Shown here: piece after piece, positions 1 through 10,899 of the stretch | Position numbering within the stretch: the stretch's first letter is position 1 | Layout: each line of letters starts with the position of its first letter | Assembly: GCA_951799425.1 (NCBI GenBank) | Contig: OX637410.1 | Span: forward strand, 6,138,001 to 6,202,000 | Source of the DNA: Ilex aquifolium | Lineage: Eukaryota > Streptophyta > Magnoliopsida > Aquifoliales > Aquifoliaceae | DNA length: 64,000 nucleotides | Reading direction: 5' to 3' | Notes under the pieces: model-generated | Told to the model about the DNA's origin: nothing | Databases searched by the model: none | What the model saw: only the letters and a program-made list of their open reading frames with translations | Program-made: the position numbers and the translations under genes

Positions 1-1163
1 ACGAAGTATACTCACATATAATCCAAAAATGAAGTATGCATAAAAATGAAACAACCTTGACATAATCTCATGAAGGGAATGCTAGGGCATTTGATAGCAA
101 AACCAACTTCTCTTGTTCTTTTCAAAGTATGCATCCCCCATGTTTCTCTAGATTATTTAGGACTTTCACGGGTTATAACTAGGCCTTGGGGTGATATTGA
201 GGTAAGGGAAATGAAGGATATAGGATAACAAAGAGGGTTGTTCCAAGTGAATGACCTTTATTTCAAAAAGATCTCCCTTTTTATAGGATTTCTAGGCTAA
301 CACCATCACCACACTCTTTGTTTCTTTTCTTTCTTTTCCTTAACATTTTCCTTTTCTTTTGTCATTCTTTTCTTCTTCTCACCCTTTTTGTCTCCTTTTC
401 TTGGATTTTCAATCTTTTTGCATTCAACTCTTTGAATTCAACATCATTCATCCCTTTTGTTGAGTTTCCGCCATACTTCCTTCTATTTTATGATCACTCA
501 TACTTAGAACTAGGAACAACCAAGGTGAGGTATATTTTTATCTTTTTGCACTGGCTTGGTCACTTGTGTGGCATGGAAACGAATTTACAATTAAGGCTCA
601 ATCATGACACTAGATAAAATTTTTACAAGAAAAAGGTTAAGGCTCAAAGCGAAACAAATATGGCCTAAGATCATTTCTAAATAAGCATGGGGGAGCATTA
701 TGCATTTCAAGACAAAGTCAATCAACTACCCAAATGCACCTAACCAAAACAAGCATAATGAGATTATTGAACAAATTTGGAATTTGAAAAATTGTTCCTT
801 GACTAAATGTATGTTCCCTCCAACAAGGATTGGCACTAAAGCTCACATGGGTCCTTACTCATCTCCACTATTCATGTCAAGCACTAAATGTGAACTCAAT
901 CCGTAAATTGCCAAAATTACAAGTTCATGGTGCACTTATGGTTGAGTTCAAAAGCAAACAAGTATGTGATACTCTTAGCAATAGGATAAACTTCTATAAT
1001 GTGCTCATGTATTCAAAGTTCAAAATGAAGATCAAGTAATCACAAATCCCATAACCATTAGGATAGGGGAATATAGTTCAATATTGGAACCAAAATTTTT
1101 CAAAATTTTCACATTTTCCATTATTCTATACAAAAAGTGGTGGAACATGTGAATGGTGCACCT

Positions 1164-1200
1164 CACCCCCCAACTTAAACCATGCATTATCCTCAATGCA
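1164..1200 (-). other. Hairpin plus internal polypurine tract, A copy 1
   Basis: On the minus strand the hairpin TGCATTG-AGGA-TAATGCA (1183-1200, one G-T wobble) is followed after six bases by AAGTTGGGGGGTG (1164-1176). This 13-mer equals the tract that abuts the 3' LTR, although no LTR is here. The same pair occurs in elements E and I. Confidence 0.75.
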
Positions 1201-1277
1201 CAAGGAATCATGCAATGAGAAAAATGAAAGTAACTTGGGAAATGAAATACCCCCCCCCTTTTTTTTTTTTGGAATAA

Positions 1278-1290
1278 CACCCCCCAACTT
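1278..1290 (-). other. Second internal polypurine-tract copy, A copy 1
   Basis: Another exact copy of AAGTTGGGGGGTG on the minus strand, about 100 bases upstream (in element sense) of the one at 1164-1176. I see no hairpin beside it. A C9/T12 run on the plus strand lies just before it. Confidence 0.7.
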
Positions 1291-1462
1291 AAACTCGCAC
1301 ATGATATTAAATGAGATTTTTTACTATGATGCTCAAAATGAAATGAGTCCAAATTAGGGAGAGGTAAACAACTTCTACACTACAACATTAAGAAATTAAA
1401 AATATAACAATAAAAGAAATCTAACTACTATGTACATGGAAACAAAACAAAAAGGGCTCATG

Positions 1463-2296
1463 TCAATCCGGCTTCAATTCGGATATGAGCTTGCGCCCAT
1501 TGATTTTTTTGGTTTTAACATTTTTTTGTTGTATAAATGCCCTTACTAATCCATCTATCCAACAATACAAAGCATAAGAAGTCAAAAATCTCAACCAAAT
1601 AGAAGTGTAGGCAAGTTTATGCAATCCCAACAATGGAGTAAACAATTTCTCCTTAAAATTTTCTACACTTACCTCATTTTCAATGCCCTTCCCAAGTTGA
1701 GAAATGTGAATCTCAACATCACTCATATATGGAAAAATGACCTTGGGCTCATTAGCCTCTTGTGCGATAATAACTTCATTAAATTTTTCACAAACAAGAG
1801 TGGTGGGAGATTCAACATCAATAGGCATTTCATTGGGATGATCAACCTCAATACATTGACTAAGCTCCAAATGTTGTGCTTCATCCATAGCAATAATAGC
1901 ATTAGTCAATGTATCAAGTTGTTGGGTTATTTGGGCATTGAATTCCATTTGGTATTGCATAAACTCGCTCCAAATATTTTTCAATTCTTCTTCGGTTGAG
2001 TTCCCGTATGTTGGATATTGGGAAAATTCATTTGGTGGTGTGAGATTGGATGAAAAATTACAAGGTTCATTCTCTCAACCATAACTCGAATAACTCGGTG
2101 TATCATAATGGTTGGGGTAAAATTTTTCGGAGGCCAAAAATGAATTTGAACCTTCGCATGCAAAGTCTTGAACCGGATAATTTATTGGGCACATACAAGA
2201 GATGAGCCCATAGTCATCACAAATCTCACACACATTTTCATAATATGGGGCATTTGATACATTTTCATAATAATTATAAGACATTATATAAAACAC
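1463..2296 (-). pseudogene. Gag-derived mini-ORF of element A, copy 1 (one in-frame stop)
   Basis: About 278 codons on the minus strand, broken once by TGA at 2075-2077 and otherwise open to 1463. The N-terminal part has a knuckle-like cysteine cluster (C23-x2-C26 with further cysteines at 34 and 36), lacking the histidine of a CCHC zinc knuckle. Further on, a stretch around FMQYQMEFNAQITQQLDTLT parallels the Gag C-terminus of element I (FMQSQTTFNKDISAQLTKIT). I infer a remnant Gag that lost its capsid-like part. The start may be the second Met, 12 bases downstream. Whether it makes protein is unknown; the duplicate at 6281-7114 has the same stop. Confidence 0.6.
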
Positions 2297-2405
2297 AAAC
2301 TAAAATAAAATATATACAAAAGAGACGACATACCTTGGCCGGTGATGAAAATCACGAGACTTACCATGGCGTCCAAAATCACCTCCGAACTCGACGCTTA
2401 ACCTT

Positions 2406-2422
2406 CCCCGGCAACGGCACCA
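2406..2422 (-). other. Primer-binding site (tRNA-Asp type), A copy 1
   Basis: The plus strand reads CCCCGGCAACGGCACCA, one base off the 3' end of plant tRNA-Asp, so the minus strand is a minus-strand-DNA primer site. Three bases separate it from the LTR at 2426. Confidence 0.85.
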
Positions 2423-2425
2423 AAA

Positions 2426-4286
2426 TGATTGATGAAAAACCGTTGTTGTTCTTAACCCCTAAACATCACCATTTGACATGTGTATATGGTGTATGTGTGA
2501 AAGGGAGTGTCACTCTCCCTCGGGGTGATGCAAGAGATTAGGCAACAACGGATTGGTAGAAAATAGAATGAACAAAATGTGAAATGAAATGCGGGTGTGT
2601 GAACAAAAGTGCTCCCCAATCGCAAAGAGTCTTTTGTGTGTCGGTGTTTTACTTGGAAAAGTATTCCAAGGTCGTCTCCTCATGGAAGGAAAGTTCGAGT
2701 GTGTGAAAGTGATTTTGGTGAACAAAAGGGAAAATGTAAAATCTTGTGTTTGTGTTTTGTGAGTGAAGTTTTTGAATGAAAATGCAATGAAAACAAATGT
2801 TGGCTAATCCAAAGTGGTCATTCCAATAGGAATACCAAATCAACTCAAGCCTTCCTCCAATAGAGTCTAGATGTACGATTGATTCGTGAGAAGCTCGGGA
2901 CTAAAATGGAGGTGAGGATTCAAGCATACCCCGTGACGATGCCTACGGTGTATCAAGAACTCACAACCATGTCCTCACCCCAACCCAGTCAAACCGAGCC
3001 ATCGTACTCTGAGAGGAGGAATGAAAATGAGTTGAAGTGGCACACCTAAGTGGAATTCTCCCTTGGATTAACCAACTTAAAATCTAGCTACTCATGATAA
3101 AATGAAAGACATGCATAATGTAAATGGACATTGTAGAGAAATGAAGATTTAAAGCATGAAACTTAACTTGAAGCAATAAATCTAAAGCTATGAAGGAAAA
3201 TATGCAATACCCATTTTAAAAGATGAAATGAAGAAAACTTGAAGCAACAATGGTGAAATGAAGAACATGCAAGTAAACTTGGAATAAACTTGAAACAACT
3301 AAGATTAAAGTGCAAGGAATGAAGATTACAAGAGGTTCAAAGCTTACAACAATTGAAATGGAAAGGAAAATGCAAAAACATAAACTTACATTACACTATT
3401 CATCATCTTCTACATGGAACTAAAACTAAGCTTAGGTAGCCACACCCTTTGCAATGCTGAATAATGCTGAGTATATGGAGTGTGAGCCTTCAAATTTCGT
3501 GCATGGTGGTCCCCCCTAGCTGTGTGAAAGGCCTCCATCAATAGGGGGCTGAATGGATGGGTGTTGCAGGCTAGGACAAGCCTCCCCCAGGCTACCCCTT
3601 CTCTCCCATCCTCATTAATGCAATGGCTTCCAAAGTCTTTTAATTGTGTAAGGGAGGCATGAAAATGTGTAAGGAAATGTTGGGGGGCAAGTGGGAGAAG
3701 TGTAGGTGGGATCCCAAGCAAGTGGAGATGAGTTGCAGACGTTTTTGGGCTGTTCGTACACCAGTAGCTTCGGCGTACCGGTACTGAGTACCGGTACGGT
3801 AGAGTACCGGTACGGCGTACCGGTATGGTTTTTCTGTTTCGGACCAGTTTTCGTAGAATTGACATAACTTTTGATCCAACCGTCAGATTGAGCTGAAATG
3901 TTGACACAATCCATAAGACATCCAGATCTACAGCTTTCATGTTTTGAACTTTTTCAAATTTGAAGTGGATCATGGTAAAAATGGAGGAAAACCGAGGCTC
4001 TTCAACCTAGTGTTGTGGCTGCTGGCCCTTTTGTTCCCAAACACCAATACCTCCTTGATTTCTTCACTTTTAAGCCTCCAAATCTTCATGTAATGTGTAC
4101 ATGCCCTCACCACACATCCATCATAGTTGCAAAGTCCTAAAATACATGATTTAAGCTATAAAAACATGCAACCTCGAGAATTCAACATTATTCATAAAAT
4201 CGGCTAACTCTAAGTACTTACATGCAAAAGTTGAGTTAAAATGCATGTAATGAGGCCTTGAAATATACAATATTTTGTGTTCATCA
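2426..4286 (-). repeat. LTR of element A, middle copy
   Basis: 1861 bp with TG...CA ends, flanked on the left by a primer-binding site and on the right by a polypurine tract, so it serves as 5' LTR of one unit and 3' LTR of the next. It holds the GTACCGGTAC array (3774-3827), a 70-bp module shared with Tekay-like LTRs (3863-3932), a 15-bp inverted repeat (2799-2813 with 3062-3076) and a small CTTGGAA hairpin near 2650. Long frames across it are not genes. Confidence 0.9.
3774..3827. repeat. Palindrome array GTACCGGTAC, A LTR copy 1
   Basis: Four closely packed copies of a palindrome around CCGG (for example CGTACCGGTACG). The second LTR copy, at 8592-8628, has three because it lacks 16 bp. 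Confidence 0.85.
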
Positions 4287-4322
4287 CACCCCCCAACTTA
4301 AGTTTTGCTAGTCCCTAGCAAA
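4287..4322 (-). other. 3' polypurine tract with upstream hairpin, A unit 2
   Basis: On the minus strand a hairpin TTTGCTAG-GGA-CTAGCAAA (4304-4322) precedes AAGTTGGGGGGTG (4287-4299), which directly abuts the LTR start at 4286. This is where plus-strand DNA synthesis would be primed. Confidence 0.85.
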
Positions 4323-5981
4323 CAAAATGTAAAAAGCATGTAAACAAAATAAAACATATACTAATTCCGCAATTGCATTTAGCACATGCAACAAGCCTTT
4401 GAACCCTTAGGTGATCCCTAGTGGACGAATTTTTTCTCGTGAAGGTTTTCAGTGAAGGTACCTACAAACTTATTTTCCTTTTATCCAATATTTAAAATGT
4501 ATTCCCTTATCTTAACTAGCAATGGGATGTCAAAAACAACTTGCTCCGAAACACCCGAACTAAAAAACACATGAAACACATCATAGCCTTAAATGCTATT
4601 CTAGAGTATCCACATACACATTCATTTTCAAACTCGTGTATGTGTGAAATGAACATGTAATTTAAACATTTGCACAATAGAATTCACATTCACTTTGGCT
4701 ATCCAAATTAAGCTTCCAAGCAAAAACTCACCAAGGGTTTCTCTCAACAAAGAATAACTCAATGATTATCCGAGCATGCACTCCATGTGTATATGTGAGA
4801 TAGAATCTTGTGCACAAAACGAAGTATACTCACATATAATCCAAAAATGAAGTATGCATAAAAATGAAACAACCTTGACATAATCTCATGAAGGGAATGC
4901 TAGGGCATTTGATAGCAAAACCAACTTCTCTTGTTCTTTTCAAAGTATGCATCCCCCATGTTTCTCTAGATTATTTAGGACTTTCACGGGTTATAACTAG
5001 GCCTTGGGGTGATATTGAGGTAAGGGAAATGAAGGATATAGGATAACAAAGAGGGTTGTTCCAAGTGAATGACCTTTATTTCAAAAAGATCTCCCTTTTT
5101 ATAGGATTTCTAGGCTAACACCATCACCACACTCTTTGTTTCTTTTCTTTCTTTTCCTTAACATTTTCCTTTTCTTTTGTCATTCTTTTCTTCTTCTCAC
5201 CCTTTTTGTCTCCTTTTCTTGGATTTTCAATCTTTTTGCATTCAACTCTTTGAATTCAACATCATTCATCCCTTTTGTTGAGTTTCCGCCATACTTCCTT
5301 CTATTTTATGATCACTCATACTTAGAACTAGGAACAACCAAGGTGAGGTATATTTTTATCTTTTTGCACTGGCTTGGTCACTTGTGTGGCATGGAAACGA
5401 ATTTACAATTAAGGCTCAATCATGACACTAGATAAAATTTTTACAAGAAAAAGGTTAAGGCTCAAAGCGAAACAAATATGGCCTAAGATCATTTCTAAAT
5501 AAGCATGGGGGAGCATTATGCATTTCAAGACAAAGTCAATCAACTACCCAAATGCACCTAACCAAAACAAGCATAATGAGATTATTGAACAAATTTGGAA
5601 TTTGAAAAATTGTTCCTTGACTAAATGTATGTTCCCTCCAACAAGGATTGGCACTAAAGCTCACATGGGTCCTTACTCATCTCCACTATTCATGTCAAGC
5701 ACTAAATGTGAACTCAATCCGTAAATTGCCAAAATTACAAGTTCATGGTGCACTTATGGTTGAGTTCAAAAGCAAACAAGTATGTGATACTCTTAGCAAT
5801 AGGATAAACTTCTATAATGTGCTCATGTATTCAAAGTTCAAAATGAAGATCAAGTAATCACAAATCCCATAACCATTAGGATAGGGGAATATAGTTCAAT
5901 ATTGGAACCAAAATTTTTCAAAATTTTCACATTTTCCATTATTCTATACAAAAAGTGGTGGAACATGTGAATGGTGCACCT

Positions 5982-6018
5982 CACCCCCCAACTTAAACCA
6001 TGCATTATCCTCAATGCA
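5982..6018 (-). other. Hairpin plus internal polypurine tract, A copy 2
   Basis: Duplicate of 1164-1200: hairpin at 6001-6018 and AAGTTGGGGGGTG at 5982-5994 on the minus strand. Confidence 0.75.
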
Positions 6019-6095
6019 CAAGGAATCATGCAATGAGAAAAATGAAAGTAACTTGGGAAATGAAATACCCCCCCCCTTTTTTTTTTTTGGAATAA

Positions 6096-6108
6096 CACCC
6101 CCCAACTT
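6096..6108 (-). other. Second internal polypurine-tract copy, A copy 2
   Basis: Exact AAGTTGGGGGGTG on the minus strand, duplicate of 1278-1290. Confidence 0.7.
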
Positions 6109-6280
6109 AAACTCGCACATGATATTAAATGAGATTTTTTACTATGATGCTCAAAATGAAATGAGTCCAAATTAGGGAGAGGTAAACAACTTCTACACTA
6201 CAACATTAAGAAATTAAAAATATAACAATAAAAGAAATCTAACTACTATGTACATGGAAACAAAACAAAAAGGGCTCATG

Positions 6281-7114
6281 TCAATCCGGCTTCAATTCGG
6301 ATATGAGCTTGCGCCCATTGATTTTTTTGGTTTTAACATTTTTTTGTTGTATAAATGCCCTTACTAATCCATCTATCCAACAATACAAAGCATAAGAAGT
6401 CAAAAATCTCAACCAAATAGAAGTGTAGGCAAGTTTATGCAATCCCAACAATGGAGTAAACAATTTCTCCTTAAAATTTTCTACACTTACCTCATTTTCA
6501 ATGCCCTTCCCAAGTTGAGAAATGTGAATCTCAACATCACTCATATATGGAAAAATGACCTTGGGCTCATTAGCCTCTTGTGCGATAATAACTTCATTAA
6601 ATTTTTCACAAACAAGAGTGGTGGGAGATTCAACATCAATAGGCATTTCATTGGGATGATCAACCTCAATACATTGACTAAGCTCCAAATGTTGTGCTTC
6701 ATCCATAGCAATAATAGCATTAGTCAATGTATCAAGTTGTTGGGTTATTTGGGCATTGAATTCCATTTGGTATTGCATAAACTCGCTCCAAATATTTTTC
6801 AATTCTTCTTCGGTTGAGTTCCCGTATGTTGGATATTGGGAAAATTCATTTGGTGGTGTGAGATTGGATGAAAAATTACAAGGTTCATTCTCTCAACCAT
6901 AACTCGAATAACTCGGTGTATCATAATGGTTGGGGTAAAATTTTTCGGAGGCCAAAAATGAATTTGAACCTTCGCATGCAAAGTCTTGAACCGGATAATT
7001 TATTGGGCACATACAAGAGATGAGCCCATAGTCATCACAAATCTCACACACATTTTCATAATATGGGGCATTTGATACATTTTCATAATAATTATAAGAC
7101 ATTATATAAAACAC
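6281..7114 (-). pseudogene. Gag-derived mini-ORF of element A, copy 2 (one in-frame stop)
   Basis: Same sequence as 1463-2296, with the same TGA (6893-6895) after residue 73. The 173-codon part downstream (6802-6281) is open and contains the Gag-like C-terminal segment followed by an acidic, mostly soluble stretch. Because both copies share the stop, it predates the tandem duplication. If translation matters, it would have to start downstream of the TGA or read through it. Its place just after the leader matches the gag position in full elements. Confidence 0.6.
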
Positions 7115-7223
7115 AAACTAAAATAAAATATATACAAAAGAGACGACATACCTTGGCCGGTGATGAAAATCACGAGACTTACCATGGCGTCCAAAATCAC
7201 CTCCGAACTCGACGCTTAACCTT

Positions 7224-7240
7224 CCCCGGCAACGGCACCA
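7224..7240 (-). other. Primer-binding site (tRNA-Asp type), A copy 2
   Basis: Same 17-mer as 2406-2422, three bases from the LTR that starts at 7244. Confidence 0.85.
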
Positions 7241-7243
7241 AAA

Positions 7244-9088
7244 TGATTGATGAAAAACCGTTGTTGTTCTTAACCCCTAAACATCACCATTTGACATGTG
7301 TATATGGTGTATGTGTGAAAGGGAGTGTCACTCTCCCTCGGGGTGATGCAAGAGATTAGGCAACAACGGATTGGTAGAAAATAGAATGAACAAAATGTGA
7401 AATGAAATGCGGGTGTGTGAACAAAAGTGCTCCCCAATCGCAAAGAGTCTTTTGTGTGTCGGTGTTTTACTTGGAAAAATATTCCAAGGTCGTCTCCTCA
7501 TGGAAGGAAAGTTCGAGTGTGTGAAAGTGATTTTGGTGAACAAAAGGGAAAATGTAAAATCTTGTGTTTGTGTTTTGTGAGTGAAGTTTTTGAATGAAAA
7601 TGCAATGAAAACAAATGTTGGCTAATCCAAAGTGGTCATTCCAATAGGAATACCAAATCAACTCAAGCCTTCCTCCAATAGAGCCTAGATGTACGATTGA
7701 TTCGTGGGAAGCTCGGGACTAAAATGGAGGTGAGGATTCAAGCATACCCCGTGACGATGCCTACGGTGTATCAAGAACTCACAACCATGTCCTCACCCCA
7801 ACCCAGTCAAACCGAGCCATCGTACTCTGAGAGGAGGAATGAAAATGAGTTGAAGTGGCACACCTAAGTGGAATTCTCCCTTGGATTAACCAACTTAAAA
7901 TCTAGCTACTCATGATAAAATGAAAGACATGCATAATGTAAATGGACATTGTAGAGAAATGAAGATTTAAAGCATGAAACTTAACTTGAAGCAATAAATC
8001 TAAAGCTATGAAGGAAAATATGCAATACCCATTTTAAAAGATGAAATGAAGAAAACTTGAAGCAACAATGGTGAAATGAAGAACATGCAAGTAAACTTGG
8101 AATAAACTTGAAACAACTAAGATTAAAGTGCAAGGAATGAAGATTACAAGAGGTTCAAAGCTTACAACAATTGAAATGGAAAGGAAAATGCAAAAACATA
8201 AACTTACATTACACTATTCATCATCTTCTACATGGAACTAAAACTAAGCTTAGGTAGCCACACCCTTTGCAATGCTGAATAATGCTGAGTATATGGAGTG
8301 TGAGCCTTCAAATTTCGTGCATGGTGGTCCCCCCTAGCTGTGTGAAAGGCCTCCATCAATAGGGGGCTGAATGGATGGGTGTTGCAGGCTAGGACAAGCC
8401 TCCCCCAGGCTACCCCTTCTCTCCCATCCTCATTAATGCAATGGCCTCCAAAGTCTTTTAATTGTGTAAGGGAGGCATGGAAATGTGTAAGGAAATGTTG
8501 GGGGGCAAGTGGGAGAAGTGTAGGTGGGACCCCAAGCAAGTGGAGATGAGTTGCAGACGTTTTTGGGCTGTTCGTACACCAGTAGCTTCGGCGTACCGGT
8601 ACTGAGTACCGGTACGGCGTACCGGTATGGTTTTTCTGCTCCGGACCAGTTTTCGTAGAATTGACATAACTTTTGATCCAACTGTCAGATTGAGCTGAAA
8701 TTTTGACACAATCCATAAGACATCCAGATCTACAGCTTTCATGTTTTGAACTTTTTCAAATTTGAAGTGGATCATGGTAAAAATGGAGGAAAACCGAGGC
8801 TCTTCAACCCAGTGTTGTGGCTGCTGGCCCTTTTGTTCCCAAACACCAATACCTCCTTGATTTCTTCACTTTTAAGCCTCCAAATCTTAATGTAATGTGT
8901 ACATGCCCTCACCACACATCCATCATAGTTGCAAGGTCCTAAAATACATGATTTAAGCTATAAAAACATGCAACCTCGAGAATTCAACATTATTCATAAA
9001 ATCGGCTAACTCTAAGTACTTACATGCAAAAGTTGAGTTAAAATGCATGTAATGAGGCCTTGAAATATACAATATTTTGTGCTCATCA
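7244..9088 (-). repeat. LTR of element A, right copy (5' LTR)
   Basis: 1845 bp, TG...CA. It matches 2426-4286 apart from scattered substitutions and a 16-bp loss in the palindrome array (here 8592-8628). Its outer end at 9088 joins gag of element B; bases 9089-9093 (ACGGG) would be the target duplication, but the other side lies outside the window. Confidence 0.9.
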
Positions 9089-9293
9089 ACGGGAGATTAG
9101 TTCTTGTAGGATGTAGATATTCTTTTAACGGTTGAATATTTTGAACTACTTCTTGTTCTCTAGCTTCTTCCTCCTTAGGTACGTTTTGAGCCATACTTAA
9201 GTCAAATGATTCTTGTGTAGATTGTGAGGATGAAGATGATGAAAACGAAGAAGTTGACTGATTTATCGAACCTACTGATGAATGAACAGACAT
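9089..9293 (-). pseudogene. Gag N-terminal fragment of element B
   Basis: An ATG at 9293 opens a minus-strand frame of about 68 codons before it runs into the LTR of element A. It is serine-rich at first and ends with LKEYLHPTRTNLP, which matches the MREFLQPTRSSTP region that starts the conserved part of Athila-like Gag in elements D, E and I. The rest of gag and pol must lie left of the window, beyond the inserted A tandem. The intact primer site and LTR upstream support this start. Confidence 0.7.
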
Positions 9294-9398
9294 AGACTAT
9301 TAAAAACAAACAAACAAACTATAAACGTACAAAACAAATAAACAAATATTTATGTTTTTTTCTTCTTTTTATTATTTTTTTTTCAAATTACCGTAACT

Positions 9399-9415
9399 CC
9401 CCGGCAACGGCGCCA
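9399..9415 (-). other. Primer-binding site (tRNA-Asp), element B
   Basis: The plus strand reads CCCCGGCAACGGCGCCA, an exact match to the tRNA-Asp 3' end. It lies six bases from the LTR and about 105 bases upstream of the gag ATG. Confidence 0.9.
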
Positions 9416-9804
9416 AAAACATGATTCGACATTTTTTGTGATATGAATTATATTAATTATACACCCAAGTATAAGTGGTCAAATTGTAGTTTTCTCGGTT
9501 TTAAGTCCAACTATCGATCCCACGAAGAGTTTTAGTGATTTAGATTTTAAAATAAAAATAAAAACAATAAAGTTGTTGTTTAAATCAGTATAAGGTTTGA
9601 TAGCTTGAGATGTGAGCTTAGATTGATAGCTAGTCTAATTAAATGAAGTGCAGAGATAAACGTGTTAACGACAAGAATATAAAAAATACCCTTCAGTTTA
9701 AGGATCTCATATGCTTTATATCGGTTAAATACTGGAAATGCTACCTTACAACAATTAACTTTCATTTTACTGGCAAGTCAATCGGTAGGTCTGATGTATA
9801 TAAA

Positions 9805-10135
9805 CTATCACACAACAACTTCTTAGGTTAGCTGGTGATATTAAGTCATAACTCAGCAACGTCTTAGGTTAGCTGGTTATATGCATGACAAGTGACTAAT
9901 CCAAGCAAACCAGAAGGACAAGCCATTCATGAGGAATACTTGAATTATTCAATGTCTTGTGATAGTAAGTGCGTATATAAATAAACCATAACTTAGCAAC
10001 TTCTTAGGTTAACTGGTGGTAATAGTCATAACTCAGCAACTTCTTAGGTTAGCTGGTTATAGATGTGCCAATTGACTAATTTGAGTGAACCAGAAGGTCA
10101 AGCCATTCATGAGGAATACTTGAATTACCCAATAG
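9805..10135. repeat. Interspersed short repeats in B LTR
   Basis: Several copies of a unit around CTTCTTAGGTTAGCTGGT (for example near 9820, 9865, 10000, 10035), alternating with an AGCCATTCATGAGGAATAC unit (near 9920 and 10105). They look like old local duplications. Confidence 0.7.
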
Positions 10136-10163
10136 GTCATCTGTGGTATATATATACCAGTTA

Positions 10164-10391
10164 AACATGCTCAGCGTTCCGGTGGAGGACTAGCCATACC
10201 GGTAGGAACACCGTGGTTGTTTGACTGGCAATATAGTTATATATAGTAATTAAACAACTCTAATAACCTAGAAAGATAAGCCATTCATGAGGATCATTTA
10301 GGTTTTGTACCATGCATCAGTAGAACATCCTCAGCGTTCCGGTGGAGGACTAGCCATACCGGTAGGAACACCGTGGTTGTTTAACTGGCAA
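10164..10391. repeat. Duplicated 68-bp module in B LTR
   Basis: Bases 10164-10231 recur at 10324-10391 with few changes. Each contains GTTCC ... GGAAC as an inverted pair around two CCGG cores, so each could fold on itself. Confidence 0.75.
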
Positions 10392-10891
10392 GTCTATGAT
10401 GCACCGATGACGTAGTTCCAGGCACAGCACCGAAACTACGTACATCGTTGTATCATGCATGAAGCGTATAATACATAAATATGTAAAACATCAGCATTTC
10501 CATAACCTAACCGATAATATACATATGTTTACCCTTCACTGAAGGATATAAACGACTACTCACGCCCCATTGCTATAAACAAGCAAGGGGTGCGGGTATT
10601 CGTCATTACAACTGAAATAAAATCACAAATTCTAAAACTTCTTTCACAAAGAACAATTGAAACACAACCACTCTTATTATTATTCAAAACAACAAAGTGG
10701 CGGTAGTTCAACTATCCGAATAAAAAGACTAAACAGAAATGTTGAAATATAGAATATCGGTATAGAACGGACCAGCTATGACTGTCTTTCACTCTTCCTT
10801 TCTTTCTCTCTTTTTCTCTCTTTTTTTCCTTTCCTTAGCTTTCTCTCTTTTTCTCTTGGAGTGACCGGCCATCAAGTGAAGGGGGAGGGGG

Positions 10892-10899
10892 TATTTATA
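10892..10899 (-). promoter_or_regulatory. Probable TATA box of B LTR
   Basis: TATAAATA on the minus strand, about 380 bases inside the LTR from its 5' end, followed by a C-rich stretch. Transcription would start about 30 bases downstream. Confidence 0.5.

Larger units (their letters stand above)
1..2425 (-). mobile_element. Internal region of element A, first copy (cut by window edge)
   Basis: Noncoding except for the gag-derived ORF at 1463-2296. Bases 1-1200 are the post-pol noncoding block also seen in elements C, E and I, read on the minus strand. It holds a purine-rich stretch (complement of 318-380), a hairpin with a polypurine tract (1164-1200) and a second identical polypurine tract (1278-1290). 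Next to the LTR lie the leader and the primer-binding site. No protease, reverse transcriptase or integrase is present, so the element depends on proteins from relatives. Confidence 0.8.
4287..7243 (-). mobile_element. Internal region of element A, second copy (complete)
   Basis: About 2.96 kb between the two LTRs. In element sense: primer site (7224-7240), leader, gag-derived mini-ORF (7114-6281), hairpin and internal polypurine tracts (5982-6108), a noncoding block of about 1.5 kb resembling the post-pol regions of C, E and I, then the 3' polypurine tract. There is no pol and no ORF3. With its LTRs this is a large retrotransposon derivative of the Athila-like family. Confidence 0.8.
1..9088 (-). 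repeat. Tandem duplication, 4.8-kb period, of a non-autonomous Athila-like element (A)
   Basis: Bases 1-4286 recur at 4819-9088 with a period of 4818. The order on the minus strand is LTR (9088-7244), internal region, LTR (4286-2426), second internal region cut by the window edge. The two internal parts I compared (1-2425 and 4819-7243) look identical, including a C9/T12 homopolymer. The two LTRs differ at roughly a dozen or more substitutions and a 16-bp step in a palindrome array. This is the product expected from unequal crossing-over between the two LTRs of one element, or from an assembly duplication. Confidence 0.9.

Noticed and set aside
318..617. Hydrophobic 99-residue frame (copy at 5136-5435) that looks like a membrane protein
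   Set aside because: It is the pyrimidine-rich complement of the conserved purine-rich stretch in the post-pol block and runs antisense to the element; relatives do not keep the frame.
3410..3973. 187-codon minus-strand frame in the A LTR (shorter in copy 2)
   Set aside because: Lies wholly in an LTR, changes with the palindrome indel between copies, and shows no domain.
9399..9415. Possible tRNA-Asp gene
   Set aside because: Only the 17 bases complementary to a tRNA 3' end are present; it is a primer-binding site, as at 2406, 7224, 19565, 24013 and 59947.
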